This document shows, in pieces, positions 6,580 through 14,095 of a stretch of DNA of 14,508 nucleotides. The stretch's first letter is position 1, and the number at the start of each line of letters is the position of its first letter. A program made the translations under genes and the position numbers. The stretch is from Streptomyces sp. NRRL S-31. Its GTDB lineage: Bacteria > Actinomycetota > Actinomycetes > Streptomycetales > Streptomycetaceae. The notes under the pieces were generated by a model, which saw only the letters and a program-made list of their open reading frames with translations, did no database searches and had not been told where the DNA came from. Where the stretch lies: the NCBI RefSeq assembly GCF_000718775.1, contig NZ_JOCB01000144.1:1-14508 (forward strand), read 5' to 3'.

Positions 6580-8385
6580 ATGCCGCAGCCCGACCGCCTC
6601 CCCGGCACGCCCGAGTTCCGCATCCGGCTCCCCAAGGACGGCGGCGAGGCGCGCGGGTACCTGCTCACCGAGTTCGGCGGCAACGGCACGTACAAGTTCC
6701 TGCTGCTGCGGGGTTCGTCGGTCGCCGCCGAGGCATGGCCGGGGCTCGGCGACCACGCGCGCCGCCACCGTGCGGAGCTGCGCGCGGGCGGTGCCCTGAT
6801 CGACGCCCCCGCCGAACCCGGCCGCTCGTGGACACCGCCGCGCTGGACGGTGGCCCGGGACATCATCTGCAACTCCTCCTCGGCCGCCGCCGCGCTGGTG
6901 TACGGCTACGGCGCCTCCGGGCCGGAGTCCTGGCGCACCGCCGAGGGCCATCCGCTCGCCGACTACCTGTCCACCGGCTGGCGCCCCCCGCGGAAGGCGT
7001 GGCTGGTGCGCGGCTCGAACGTCTCGGGTCACAACCTGGTGCGGCAGCTGTGGCTGGAGGAGGGGTTCGTCTCGCTGTCGGGCGCGCACCTGCCGCCCCT
7101 GGAGGAGGCCGAGCCCACCAAGAGCACCCTGCGCCGCTTCGTGGAGGAGGGGTACGAGGGGGCGGCCTCCTACCACCAGAAGCAGGGCCTGGTGGACGAG
7201 TTGCACGCCTTCCTGACCCAGATGCGCGTCGGCGACACGGTGATCACCATCGGCGACGGCCGGCTCTACATCGGGCGGATCACCGGGGAGGTCGTGCGGA
7301 CGGCGTCCCCGGGCGGGCTGTCCGACCTGCGCCGGACCGTGGCCTGGCAGGTGGGCGGACACGCCCACGAGGAGCTGCCGGAGGAGGTGGAGCAGAGGCT
7401 GTCCGCGCAGCGTGACGTCGTGGACCTGACCGGTGTCCTCGACGCGCTGGACGGGCTGGCCGGGCACCCGGACCCGGCGGCGGCCGACGGCGCCGGCGGG
7501 TACCCCGACGCGCCGCCGGAGCTGTCCCTGCCGGAGGTCACCGGCGCGCTCGCCGCCGACCTCCTCGTGCACGACCGGGCCTGGCTCGAGGAGATACGCG
7601 AACTGCTCCTCGACGAGCGGCAGCTGGTGTTCTACGGGCCGCCGGGCACGGGCAAGACGTATCTGGCGATGAAGCTGGCCGAGTACTTCGGCGGCGGCCC
7701 GGAGCAGGTCAAGATCGTGCAGTTCCATCCGTCGTACGCCTACGAGGACTTCTTCGAGGGGTTCCGGCCCGTGGCGGACCCGGAGACGCGGGAGGTGGCG
7801 TTCCGGCTGACGGCGGGTCCGCTGCGGGAACTCGCCGACCTGGCCTCCCGCGAGGGCAACCGGCACGTGCCGCACTTCCTGATCATCGACGAGATCAACC
7901 GCGCCAACCTGGCGAAGGTCTTCGGCGAGCTGTACTTCCTGCTGGAGTACCGCAAGAAGAGCCTGCGGCTCACCTACTCGGGGGACGACTTCGCGCTGCC
8001 GCGCAACCTGTTCGTGATCGGCACGATGAACACCGCCGACCGGTCGATCGCCCTGGTCGACGCGGCGATGCGGCGCCGCTTCGCGTTCGTGGAGCTGTCC
8101 CCGCGCACCGAGCCGACCGCCGGGCTGCTCGCGCGCTGGCTGCGGCGCGAGGACCGGGACCCGGAGCCGGCCCGGCTGCTGGACGCCCTCAACGCCCGCA
8201 TCGAGGACGGGGACTTCGCCATCGGGCCGTCGTACCTGATGAAGCCCGGCGTGTACCGCGACGGCGGTCTGGAACGGACCTGGCGCACGAAGATCCTGCC
8301 GCTGCTGGAGGAGCACCACTACGGCGAGGGCCTCGACGTCGCCGCCCGCTACGGCCTCGACGCGCTGCGCGAGCGGCTGCCGTGA
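6580..8385 (+). CDS. mcrB: McrB-like AAA+ GTPase subunit of a modification-dependent (type IV) restriction system
   Basis: A 601-residue protein with start ATG at 6580 and GGAAGG 6 bases upstream (6568-6573). The C-terminal half is the McrB AAA+ domain: Walker A GPPGTGKT at 353-360, Walker B plus signature LIIDEINRAN ending at 443, the McrB-specific MNTADRS at 483-489, and an arginine-rich MRRRF at 497-501. These motifs drive the GTP-dependent translocation that activates McrC in the known E. coli enzyme (459 residues). The extra N-terminal region seems to hold a DUF4357-like segment (about 85-130, SSSAAAALVYG...SWRTAEGHPL) and then a PUA/EVE-like beta-rich domain (about 137-275, VGDTVITIGDGRLYIGRITG), probably the reader of modified bases. 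The two N-terminal assignments are less certain than the AAA+ one. The stop overlaps the mcrC start by 4 bases (GTGA, 8382-8385). The substrate modification is unknown. Confidence 0.93.
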   Translation: MPQPDRLPGTPEFRIRLPKDGGEARGYLLTEFGGNGTYKFLLLRGSSVAAEAWPGLGDHARRHRAELRAGGALIDAPAEPGRSWTPPRWTVARDIICNSSSAAAALVYGYGASGPESWRTAEGHPLADYLSTGWRPPRKAWLVRGSNVSGHNLVRQLWLEEGFVSLSGAHLPPLEEAEPTKSTLRRFVEEGYEGAASYHQKQGLVDELHAFLTQMRVGDTVITIGDGRLYIGRITGEVVRTASPGGLSDLRRTVAWQVGGHAHEELPEEVEQRLSAQRDVVDLTGVLDALDGLAGHPDPAAADGAGGYPDAPPELSLPEVTGALAADLLVHDRAWLEEIRELLLDERQLVFYGPPGTGKTYLAMKLAEYFGGGPEQVKIVQFHPSYAYEDFFEGFRPVADPETREVAFRLTAGPLRELADLASREGNRHVPHFLIIDEINRANLAKVFGELYFLLEYRKKSLRLTYSGDDFALPRNLFVIGTMNTADRSIALVDAAMRRRFAFVELSPRTEPTAGLLARWLRREDRDPEPARLLDALNARIEDGDFAIGPSYLMKPGVYRDGGLERTWRTKILPLLEEHHYGEGLDVAARYGLDALRERLP

Positions 8386-9635
8386 CCCCGTCCGAGGTGA
8401 CGCTGCGCGAGTACGGGCCCGCCGTCTCCGTCCCGCTGGGCGCGGAAGCCGGGCGGGCCCTCGCCGCCTCGGGTGTCCTGTCGAGCGCGGCCCCCGATCC
8501 CGGCCGGGACGGGCACTGGTCGCTGCGGGCGGGCAGCCGGGTCGGCGCCGTGCGCACGCCCGGCGGCCCGGTCGTACGGATCATGCCCAAGACCCCGGTG
8601 CGGCGGCTGTTCTTCCTCCTCGGCTTCAGTCTCGACCCGGCCCGTGCCTGGCGCGACAGCCGCGAGGGCACCGTCGACACCGGCGCGTACGACGACGTCG
8701 TGCCCGCGCTCGCGCACGCCGTGGAGCGGCGGATCGAGGCGGCGCTGCGGCGGGGCGTCCTCCAGGGCTACCGGGAGGTGGAGGAGTCCGCGCTGGTCGT
8801 ACGGGGGCGGATCCGCGAGGCCGAGCAGCTCCGGCGGCACTTCGGCCGGACCCCGCCCGTGGAGATCGCCTACGACGCGTACACCGCCGACACCGCCGAG
8901 AACCGCCTCCTGCGCGCCGCCGCCGAGCGGTTGCTGCGGCTGCCGGGTGTTCCCGGGCCCGTCCGGCGCCGGCTCGCCCACCACCGGGTGCGCCTCGCCG
9001 GCGCCGCGCCGCTGATCCGCGGGCAGGAGCTGCCGCGCTGGCGGCCGTCCCGGCTCAACTCGCGCTACCAGCCCGCGCTGCGGCTGGCCGAGGCCGTCCT
9101 GCGCGGCAGCTCGCCGGAACACCGCCCGGCCGGGGCGGACCCGCTCGCCGTGGACGGCTTCCTGCTCGACATGAACCGGCTGTTCGAGGACTTCGTGTCC
9201 GTCGCCCTGCGGGAGGCGCTGCGGGAGCACGGCATGGTCGCGCGCCTCCAGGACGTCCACCACCTCGACACCGCGGGTCTCGTCCGGCTGCGCCCCGACC
9301 TGGTCGTGCGTGCCGGGGACGGCCGTACCCCGGTCGCCGTGGTGGACGCCAAGTACAAGGTCGAGAAGGCCGACGGACTGCACAACGCCGACCTGTACCA
9401 GGCCCTCGCCTACGCCACCGTCCTCGGGCTGCGCGAGGCGCACCTGGTGTACGCGGCCGGACGGCGGCCCGAGCGCCGCCACGAGGTGCGCGGTACGGCG
9501 GCGGGGCCGGACGGCCGGGGGGTGCGGCTGTACCAGCACAGCCTCGACCTCTCCCGCGAGCCGGGACAGCTCCTGGCGGCCCTCGGGCAGCTGGCCGGAC
9601 GGCTCGCCGGAGACCGCCCCGATCGAAGATCATGA
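8382..9635 (+). CDS. mcrC: McrC-like PD-(D/E)xK nuclease subunit
   Basis: A 417-residue protein starting at a GTG that overlaps the mcrB stop codon. The N-terminal part is the beta-rich region that contacts McrB (RIMPKTPVRRLFFLLGFSL at about 67-85). The middle has the McrC helical region ending in DMNRLFEDFV around 263-272. The C-terminal nuclease core has RPDLVV with D306, then VVDAKYK with D322 and K324, matching the D...DxK catalytic arrangement known for E. coli McrC. All three catalytic residues are present, so it is predicted to be active as the cleaving subunit recruited by the McrB ring. Translational coupling to mcrB is conserved in the family. The next gene follows after 30 bases, implying one transcript. 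Confidence 0.93.
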   Translation: MTPSEVTLREYGPAVSVPLGAEAGRALAASGVLSSAAPDPGRDGHWSLRAGSRVGAVRTPGGPVVRIMPKTPVRRLFFLLGFSLDPARAWRDSREGTVDTGAYDDVVPALAHAVERRIEAALRRGVLQGYREVEESALVVRGRIREAEQLRRHFGRTPPVEIAYDAYTADTAENRLLRAAAERLLRLPGVPGPVRRRLAHHRVRLAGAAPLIRGQELPRWRPSRLNSRYQPALRLAEAVLRGSSPEHRPAGADPLAVDGFLLDMNRLFEDFVSVALREALREHGMVARLQDVHHLDTAGLVRLRPDLVVRAGDGRTPVAVVDAKYKVEKADGLHNADLYQALAYATVLGLREAHLVYAAGRRPERRHEVRGTAAGPDGRGVRLYQHSLDLSREPGQLLAALGQLAGRLAGDRPDRRS

Positions 9636-9665
9636 AAATCGTTCAGGCAGAGAGGAAGACACCGC

Positions 9666-11801
9666 ATGCCCCGGCTCGCCTTCGCCCAGAGCTTCTGGGA
9701 CGGCTACGAATCCCTGGAGAAGCCGGTCCGAGCCGGAGTGCGCAAGGCCATGGCGAAGTTCCACGCCCTGAGCGCCGCCGAACTCCACGCGGACAAGGGA
9801 CTGCACCTGGAGTCCGTCGAGAAGGCCCGTGACCCGCGGATGCGCACCATCCGCGTCACCGACTTCTGGCGCGGCGTCGTCCTCGCCCCCGACGACGGCA
9901 GCGATGTGTTCCTGCTGGTCAACGTCCTGCCGCACGACGACGCCTACACCTGGGCGGCGAAACGCCTGTACAGCGCGAACACCGCGACCCGCGCCCTGGA
10001 GGTGCGCAACGCCGTCGCCCTGGACGAGCTGACGCCGTTGTACGAGACGGCCGCGCGCACGGCCCCCCGGCTGCTGTTCGCGGACGTCTCCGACAGCACG
10101 CTGCGCGAACTCGGCATCGACGACCAGGTGCTGCGCGCCGCGCGTTCCCTGGTGGACAAGAGCCAGCTGGACGCGTTCGCCACGCTGCTGCCGGAGGACC
10201 AGCTGGAGGTGTTGCAGTACCTCGCCGAGGGCTTCGGTCCCGAAGAGGTCTACCGGGACGTCGTGGCCGTCCGCCGGCCCGCCGACGCGCCCGCCGAGCC
10301 GGTCGAGGACCTGGCCACGGTGATCGCCAACACGTCCGCGCGCATCCGCCTGGTCACCGGACCGCGGGAGCTGGAAGAGGTCCTGGAGAAGCCGTTCGCG
10401 GCCTGGCGGGTGTTCCTGCACCCCTCCCAGCGGCGCGTCGCCTGCCGCACCTCCTACGGGGGTCCCGTCCAGGTCACCGGCGGGCCCGGCACGGGCAAGA
10501 CGGTGGCAGCGCTGCACCGGGTCAAGCACCTGCTCGGCCGCTCCGCGGACGGCCGGGTCCTGCTCACCACGTACACGAACGCGCTCGCCGCCGGACTGCG
10601 CGAGATGCTCGGCCTGCTCCTCGACCAGGACGAGGAACTGCTGGCGCGGGTCGACGTGACGACGGTCGACGCCTTCGCGGGCGGCGTCGTGCGCGCGAGG
10701 TCGGCGGGCGTGCCCAAGCCGCTCGGCGACCGGGAACAGCGGCAGGTGTGGGAGAAGACGGTCAGACAGCTCGGTCTGCCGTTCACCGCCCGGTTCCTGG
10801 CCCAGGAGTACCGGCACGTCGTCCTCGGCCAGAACCTGGCCGACCTCGACGCCTACCTCGGCGCGAGCCGTCGCGGCCGGGGCACCGGGCTGGGGCCCGC
10901 GCGCCGGCGGGAGGTGTGGCGCGGCGTGGAGCGGTTCGAGCAGTCGCTGCGCGAGCGGGGCGAGACCACCCACCTGCGGATCTGCGCCCGGGCTGCGGAA
11001 CTGCTGGCCGGCGGGCCGGCCCCGTACGCCCATGTCGTCGTGGACGAGGCGCAGGACCTGCACCCGGCGCAGTGGCGGGTGCTGCGGGCCGCCGTGGCGC
11101 CCGGCCCCGACGACCTGTTCCTCACCGGCGACCCGCACCAGCGGATCTACGACTCGCGGGTGTCGCTGGGCTCCCTGGGCATCGGCACGGTCGGCCGCAG
11201 CTTCCGGCTGCGCGTCAACTACCGCTCCACCGAGGAGATACTGGCCTGGTCGGCACGGCTCCTCGCACCCGTCTCGGTCGACGCCCTGGAGGGCGAGGGA
11301 ACGGACTCGCTGGCCGGGTACCGCTCCCTGCTGCACGGGCGCAGCCCCGGGGTGCGGGGGTACGCGACCCGGCACGAGGAGACCGAGGCCCTCGTGGAGC
11401 GGGTCCGGGAACTGCTCGCCGAGGGGCTGGCGCCGGGCGAGATCGGCGTGTGCGCGCGTTTCAACCTCTCGCTGGACGCGGCCGAGGAGAAGCTGCGGGC
11501 CGCCGGCGTCCCGGTGCTGCGCGTCAAGGGGCAGACCGAGCGGGACGCGGACGGGGTGCGGCTGGCGACGATGCACGCCATGAAGGGGCTGGAGTTCCGC
11601 GCGGTGTCCGTCCTCGGTGTCGGCGAGGGCGCGGTCCCGTTCGCGCGGGAGGTCACCCCGCGCGAGGCGGACCCGTTGCAGCACGAGGCCGATCTGCTCC
11701 GGGAGCGGTGTCTGCTCTTCGTCGCCTGCACACGCGCGCGTGAAGCGCTGAGCGTGACGTGGAGCGGGACTCCGAGCCCCTTCCTGCCGGAGGCGGCCTG
11801 A
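9666..11801 (+). CDS. UvrD/Rep-type superfamily 1 helicase with N-terminal RelE/ParE-like domain
   Basis: A 711-residue protein with ATG start and GAGGAAG upstream (9652-9658). Residues about 3-100 have a RelE/ParE toxin fold pattern: LAFAQSFWDGYESLEKPVR, then RTIRVTDFWRGVVLAP and LPHDDAYTWAAKRLY, with basic residues R58, R60, R63, R69 and H90. Residues about 225-711 carry the SF1A helicase motifs: Walker A GGPGTGKT (272-279), DEAQD (460-464), GDPHQ (488-492), RVNYRS (516-521), MHAMKGLEF (636-644) and VACTRARE (686-693). All ATPase motifs appear intact. RelE-UvrD fusions are a known family in actinobacteria; the RelE-like part may bind RNA, ribosomes or DNA ends, and no antitoxin gene is beside it. 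Its position 30 bases after mcrC makes it a likely third component of the McrBC operon, perhaps unwinding DNA at cut sites; this role is inference. Confidence 0.9.
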   Translation: MPRLAFAQSFWDGYESLEKPVRAGVRKAMAKFHALSAAELHADKGLHLESVEKARDPRMRTIRVTDFWRGVVLAPDDGSDVFLLVNVLPHDDAYTWAAKRLYSANTATRALEVRNAVALDELTPLYETAARTAPRLLFADVSDSTLRELGIDDQVLRAARSLVDKSQLDAFATLLPEDQLEVLQYLAEGFGPEEVYRDVVAVRRPADAPAEPVEDLATVIANTSARIRLVTGPRELEEVLEKPFAAWRVFLHPSQRRVACRTSYGGPVQVTGGPGTGKTVAALHRVKHLLGRSADGRVLLTTYTNALAAGLREMLGLLLDQDEELLARVDVTTVDAFAGGVVRARSAGVPKPLGDREQRQVWEKTVRQLGLPFTARFLAQEYRHVVLGQNLADLDAYLGASRRGRGTGLGPARRREVWRGVERFEQSLRERGETTHLRICARAAELLAGGPAPYAHVVVDEAQDLHPAQWRVLRAAVAPGPDDLFLTGDPHQRIYDSRVSLGSLGIGTVGRSFRLRVNYRSTEEILAWSARLLAPVSVDALEGEGTDSLAGYRSLLHGRSPGVRGYATRHEETEALVERVRELLAEGLAPGEIGVCARFNLSLDAAEEKLRAAGVPVLRVKGQTERDADGVRLATMHAMKGLEFRAVSVLGVGEGAVPFAREVTPREADPLQHEADLLRERCLLFVACTRAREALSVTWSGTPSPFLPEAA

Positions 11802-11815
11802 CCGGCCGCCCGGTC
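11800..11815. terminator. short hairpin between convergent genes
   Basis: GACCGG (11800-11805) and CCGGTC (11810-11815) form a perfect 6-bp stem with a 4-base loop. It overlaps the last bases of the helicase stop codon and ends one base before the stop codon of the minus-strand methyltransferase. Only 15 bases separate the two genes, so this is the only structure available to end either transcript. It is short and lacks a T-tract. Confidence 0.45.
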
Positions 11816-11816
11816 C

Positions 11817-13472
11817 TCACTCCCGCGGCTCCAGGGCGCCGGTGGCCAGACCGTCCCGGGCGATCTCGGCGAGCCGCCGGCTCAGCTCGTCGGCCTTGCG
11901 CATGCCCTCCTCGAACGCGGTGAGGGCCCGGAAGGCGGAGCCGTACCGGCGCTGGTCGGCGATGCCCATACGGGGGATGCGCGACCCCCTGCCGTCGAGG
12001 CGGTAGGTGCCGCTGACGCTGGTGGACCGGCGGGCGTTGGCGGAGCTGCGCAGGAATCCTCGCAGGTAGTCGGTGTCGAGCTGGTCGCTGGTCGAGACCG
12101 GCTCCGGGCCCTCGTAGGCGACGAGTCCGGCACGGGCGAGGTCCGCGACGCTGGTGGTGGCGGCGTCCAGTGAGCCCGGTCCGCCGCCGGCCGCCAGTTC
12201 GGGCAGGAGGGCGGCGAGCCGGCGCACCTGCTCCTCGAGTTCCGCGCGCAGGGCCGCGTACTCGCCGGGGTAGTCGCGGTGCCGGGACCGCAGGTGGCTG
12301 CCGGGGGTCAGGTCGACGACGTCGTCCAGCAGCTCGATCAGCGGGACGTCGGCGACCTGGTCGGGTCGTGGTTCGAGGCTTCCCTCGGGAGCGTTGCCGG
12401 TCAGGTCGACCATGCGCACGGTGTGGTTCGTGTCGACGCCCGTGGCGTTCGCGGGGCGCCGCAGGCACCAGAGGTGGACGGGCAGGGCGTGGGAGGTCGC
12501 CGTCCCCGGTGGCAGGGCGACCACCTGGCGCAGGATGCCCCTGCGGACGAGTTCCGAGCGGATGCGGCGGCCCGCCTTGCGGTAGGCCGCCGAGGCCGGC
12601 ATCACCATGAGGACCTGGCCGCCGGGCTCGGTGTGCGCGTAGGCGTGCTGGAGCCACGCCAGTTCCCCCTCGGCCTTGGACGGGACGCCCAGTTCCCAGC
12701 GTGAGTCGAGCAGCAGTTCCTCCCGCCCCCACTCGGTCACGCCGGCCGGCGGGTCGCAGACGACCAGATCGGCCTTGAGGTCCGGCCAGGCGTCCGCCCG
12801 CAGGGAATCACCCGCCACGACGCGCACGCCGGATCTCCCCAGCAGGTCGGCGCGGAGCTGGGCGAAACGGGCGCTGTCGGCGTCCGTCTCCTGGCCCCGG
12901 CAGCGCGTCCCGGTGTCGGCGGCGACGGACAGCAGCAGCACCCCGATTCCGCAGGCGGGGTCGAAGACCGTGGCGCCGGCGGGCAGCTCGGGGGCGAAAT
13001 GGCGCACGGCGCGCACCACGCGTTCGGGGGTCACCTGGTCCGATCCCGCACGCCGGGCGGAGTCCAGGAAGCGTTCCGTCAGTCCGTTCACGAGGTCGAC
13101 GGGCCGCCCGGCCCGGGTCAGTTCCCGCACACGGGCGGCGATGTCGTCCGGGAGTCCCGCGCCGGGCTCCCCGGCCAGCTCGGCGGCCACCGCGGCCAGC
13201 CCGGCGATCATCTGTTCGCCGTACGCGGCCCGCATGGCCTGCCACAACTCGACCTCGGGTGACACCTCCTGGCCCTTGCGCTGCTTGTCCAGCCACTCCT
13301 GGACCTCGGCGAGCACATAGAGCGGACTGTTGGCCGCGCCCGCCGCCGGAGCGGGGAAGTCGTCGTAGCGCCGACGCCAATTGGAGACGGCCGCCCGCGT
13401 GACTCCGGCCAGGCGAGCGATCTCGGAGCCGGTGACCAGCGGGCCGGCCGAAGATGCAGCATTGTCCGTCAT
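11817..13472 (-). CDS. HTH / N6-adenine DNA methyltransferase with HsdS-like C-terminal tail
   Basis: From ATG at 13472 this is 551 residues; an ATG at 13502 would add ten, and neither has a clear Shine-Dalgarno sequence. Residues about 11-65 form a helix-turn-helix with wing (VTGSEIARLAGVTRAAVSNW). Residues about 130-340 are an HsdM-like N6-methylase domain with motif I FDPACGIGVLLL (170-181) and motif IV VVCDPPAG (237-244). Motif IV normally has an aromatic after the two prolines; here it is alanine (A243), so catalysis may be weak or lost. The C-terminus RIPRMGIADQRRYG...GLATGAL (about 498-547) resembles the conserved end of type I specificity subunits, so modification and recognition appear fused. 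There is no HsdR gene next to it. It converges on the McrBC-helicase operon, and the 15-bp palindrome lies 46 bases before its start, suggesting autoregulation by its HTH. Confidence 0.87.
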   Translation of the reverse strand: MTDNAASSAGPLVTGSEIARLAGVTRAAVSNWRRRYDDFPAPAAGAANSPLYVLAEVQEWLDKQRKGQEVSPEVELWQAMRAAYGEQMIAGLAAVAAELAGEPGAGLPDDIAARVRELTRAGRPVDLVNGLTERFLDSARRAGSDQVTPERVVRAVRHFAPELPAGATVFDPACGIGVLLLSVAADTGTRCRGQETDADSARFAQLRADLLGRSGVRVVAGDSLRADAWPDLKADLVVCDPPAGVTEWGREELLLDSRWELGVPSKAEGELAWLQHAYAHTEPGGQVLMVMPASAAYRKAGRRIRSELVRRGILRQVVALPPGTATSHALPVHLWCLRRPANATGVDTNHTVRMVDLTGNAPEGSLEPRPDQVADVPLIELLDDVVDLTPGSHLRSRHRDYPGEYAALRAELEEQVRRLAALLPELAAGGGPGSLDAATTSVADLARAGLVAYEGPEPVSTSDQLDTDYLRGFLRSSANARRSTSVSGTYRLDGRGSRIPRMGIADQRRYGSAFRALTAFEEGMRKADELSRRLAEIARDGLATGALEPRE

Positions 13473-13518
13473 AGTGCCAGCGTACACAAGGCGTCGGACC
13501 ATTACCAGAATGCAATTG

Positions 13519-13533
13519 GTTGACGGCGTAAAC
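13519..13533. promoter_or_regulatory. shared 15-bp palindromic motif, copy 2 (upstream of the HTH-methyltransferase)
   Basis: GTTGACGGCGTAAAC has arms GTTGACG and CGTAAAC, matching in 6 of 7 positions about one central base. It lies 46 bases upstream of the methyltransferase ATG on the minus strand. On that strand GTGTACGCT follows 31 bases further on (13479-13487), almost the same spacing as at copy 3, and its TACGCT fits a TAnnnT -10 element. The surrounding DNA (13490-13590) is distinctly AT-richer than the genes, as expected of a promoter region. Confidence 0.65.
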
Positions 13534-13594
13534 GGGCAATGTGCGTCTTATAAACTGACTGCGACTTTGTATTGCGGCTCTTTTCCCGCCCGGC

Positions 13595-13619
13595 AACGCC
13601 GTTCCGGCGCACCGGCGTT
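13595..13619. terminator. inverted repeat downstream of the small minus-strand gene
   Basis: AACGCCG (13595-13601) and CGGCGTT (13613-13619) can form a 7-bp stem with an 11-base loop, 29 bases beyond the stop codon of the minus-strand gene at 13649. It could end that transcript before it enters the promoter region of the methyltransferase. The stem is modest and no U-tract follows on the minus strand. Confidence 0.3.
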
Positions 13620-13648
13620 CCCGTTTTCAACGCCGATCGCGACGCGGA

Positions 13649-13942
13649 TCACGACACCGACGTGACATCGAGCCGCTGCACCGTGGCGCCGCCACCCGTT
13701 CTGACCGCTTCCACCGCCGCCTGGTGCAGGGCCCTGCTGTGCCGCTCGGAGCGGCAGGGCACCGGGCTGCCGGTGAGGGTGAACCAGTCCAGGGTGCCGG
13801 TGTACTGGATCGTCACATCGACTTGCCGGCCGTCCCAGGTGGTGTGGACGGTCAGGTCGCCGGCGACGATCCCGGCCTCGTCCGTACGTGCGCCACCCGG
13901 GCCGCTGAAGACTCCCGGGGTGGTCCATGAGGCCCAGACCAT
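13649..13942 (-). CDS. small hypothetical protein
   Basis: From ATG at 13942 this is 97 residues; GAAAGG lies about 8 bases upstream and the sequence becomes protein-like from MVWASWTTPGVFSGP onward. A longer frame to 14047 would add 35 low-complexity residues and is less likely. The composition suggests a small beta-rich domain: GDLTVHTTWDGRQVDVTIQY, then GTLDWFTLTG, then a helix HSRALHQAAVEAV ending in GGGATVQRL. There are no catalytic motifs, signal peptide or membrane segments. No family was recognised. It sits between the HTH-methyltransferase and the second large methyltransferase and is divergent from the latter, so copy 3 of the 15-bp motif is also upstream of it (155 bases). Confidence 0.6.
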   Translation of the reverse strand: MVWASWTTPGVFSGPGGARTDEAGIVAGDLTVHTTWDGRQVDVTIQYTGTLDWFTLTGSPVPCRSERHSRALHQAAVEAVRTGGGATVQRLDVTSVS

Positions 13943-14095
13943 GGCGTCCGCCTTTCTCTCCGACGGCACGGCCCGCACCTGGGCCGCCCCGCTCCCTACC
14001 ACGGTCTCGCACCGGCCCCGGGACCGCCCGTCGACACCCGGCGGCACCCTCGGCCTCCTGGCCTCAGCCCCTGCGCGCTTCCGACGGCCGCATAC

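Noticed and set aside
6511..8319. Long minus-strand open frame opposite mcrB
   Set aside because: It is the antisense of a gene with intact McrB motifs; its Arg/Gly/Val/Gln-rich low-complexity translation is typical of frames opposite GC-rich genes.
6580..9635. CoCoNuT-type McrBC system
   Set aside because: Those systems carry long coiled-coil regions in McrC or McrB homologues; none is evident in these two proteins.
9630..11684. 684-codon minus-strand open frame opposite the helicase gene
   Set aside because: The plus strand carries all SF1 helicase motifs in order; the antisense product has no recognisable domain and biased composition.
13943..14047. N-terminal extension of the small minus-strand protein to 14047
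   Set aside because: The added 35 residues are low complexity, and the ATG at 13942 has GAAAGG at suitable spacing.
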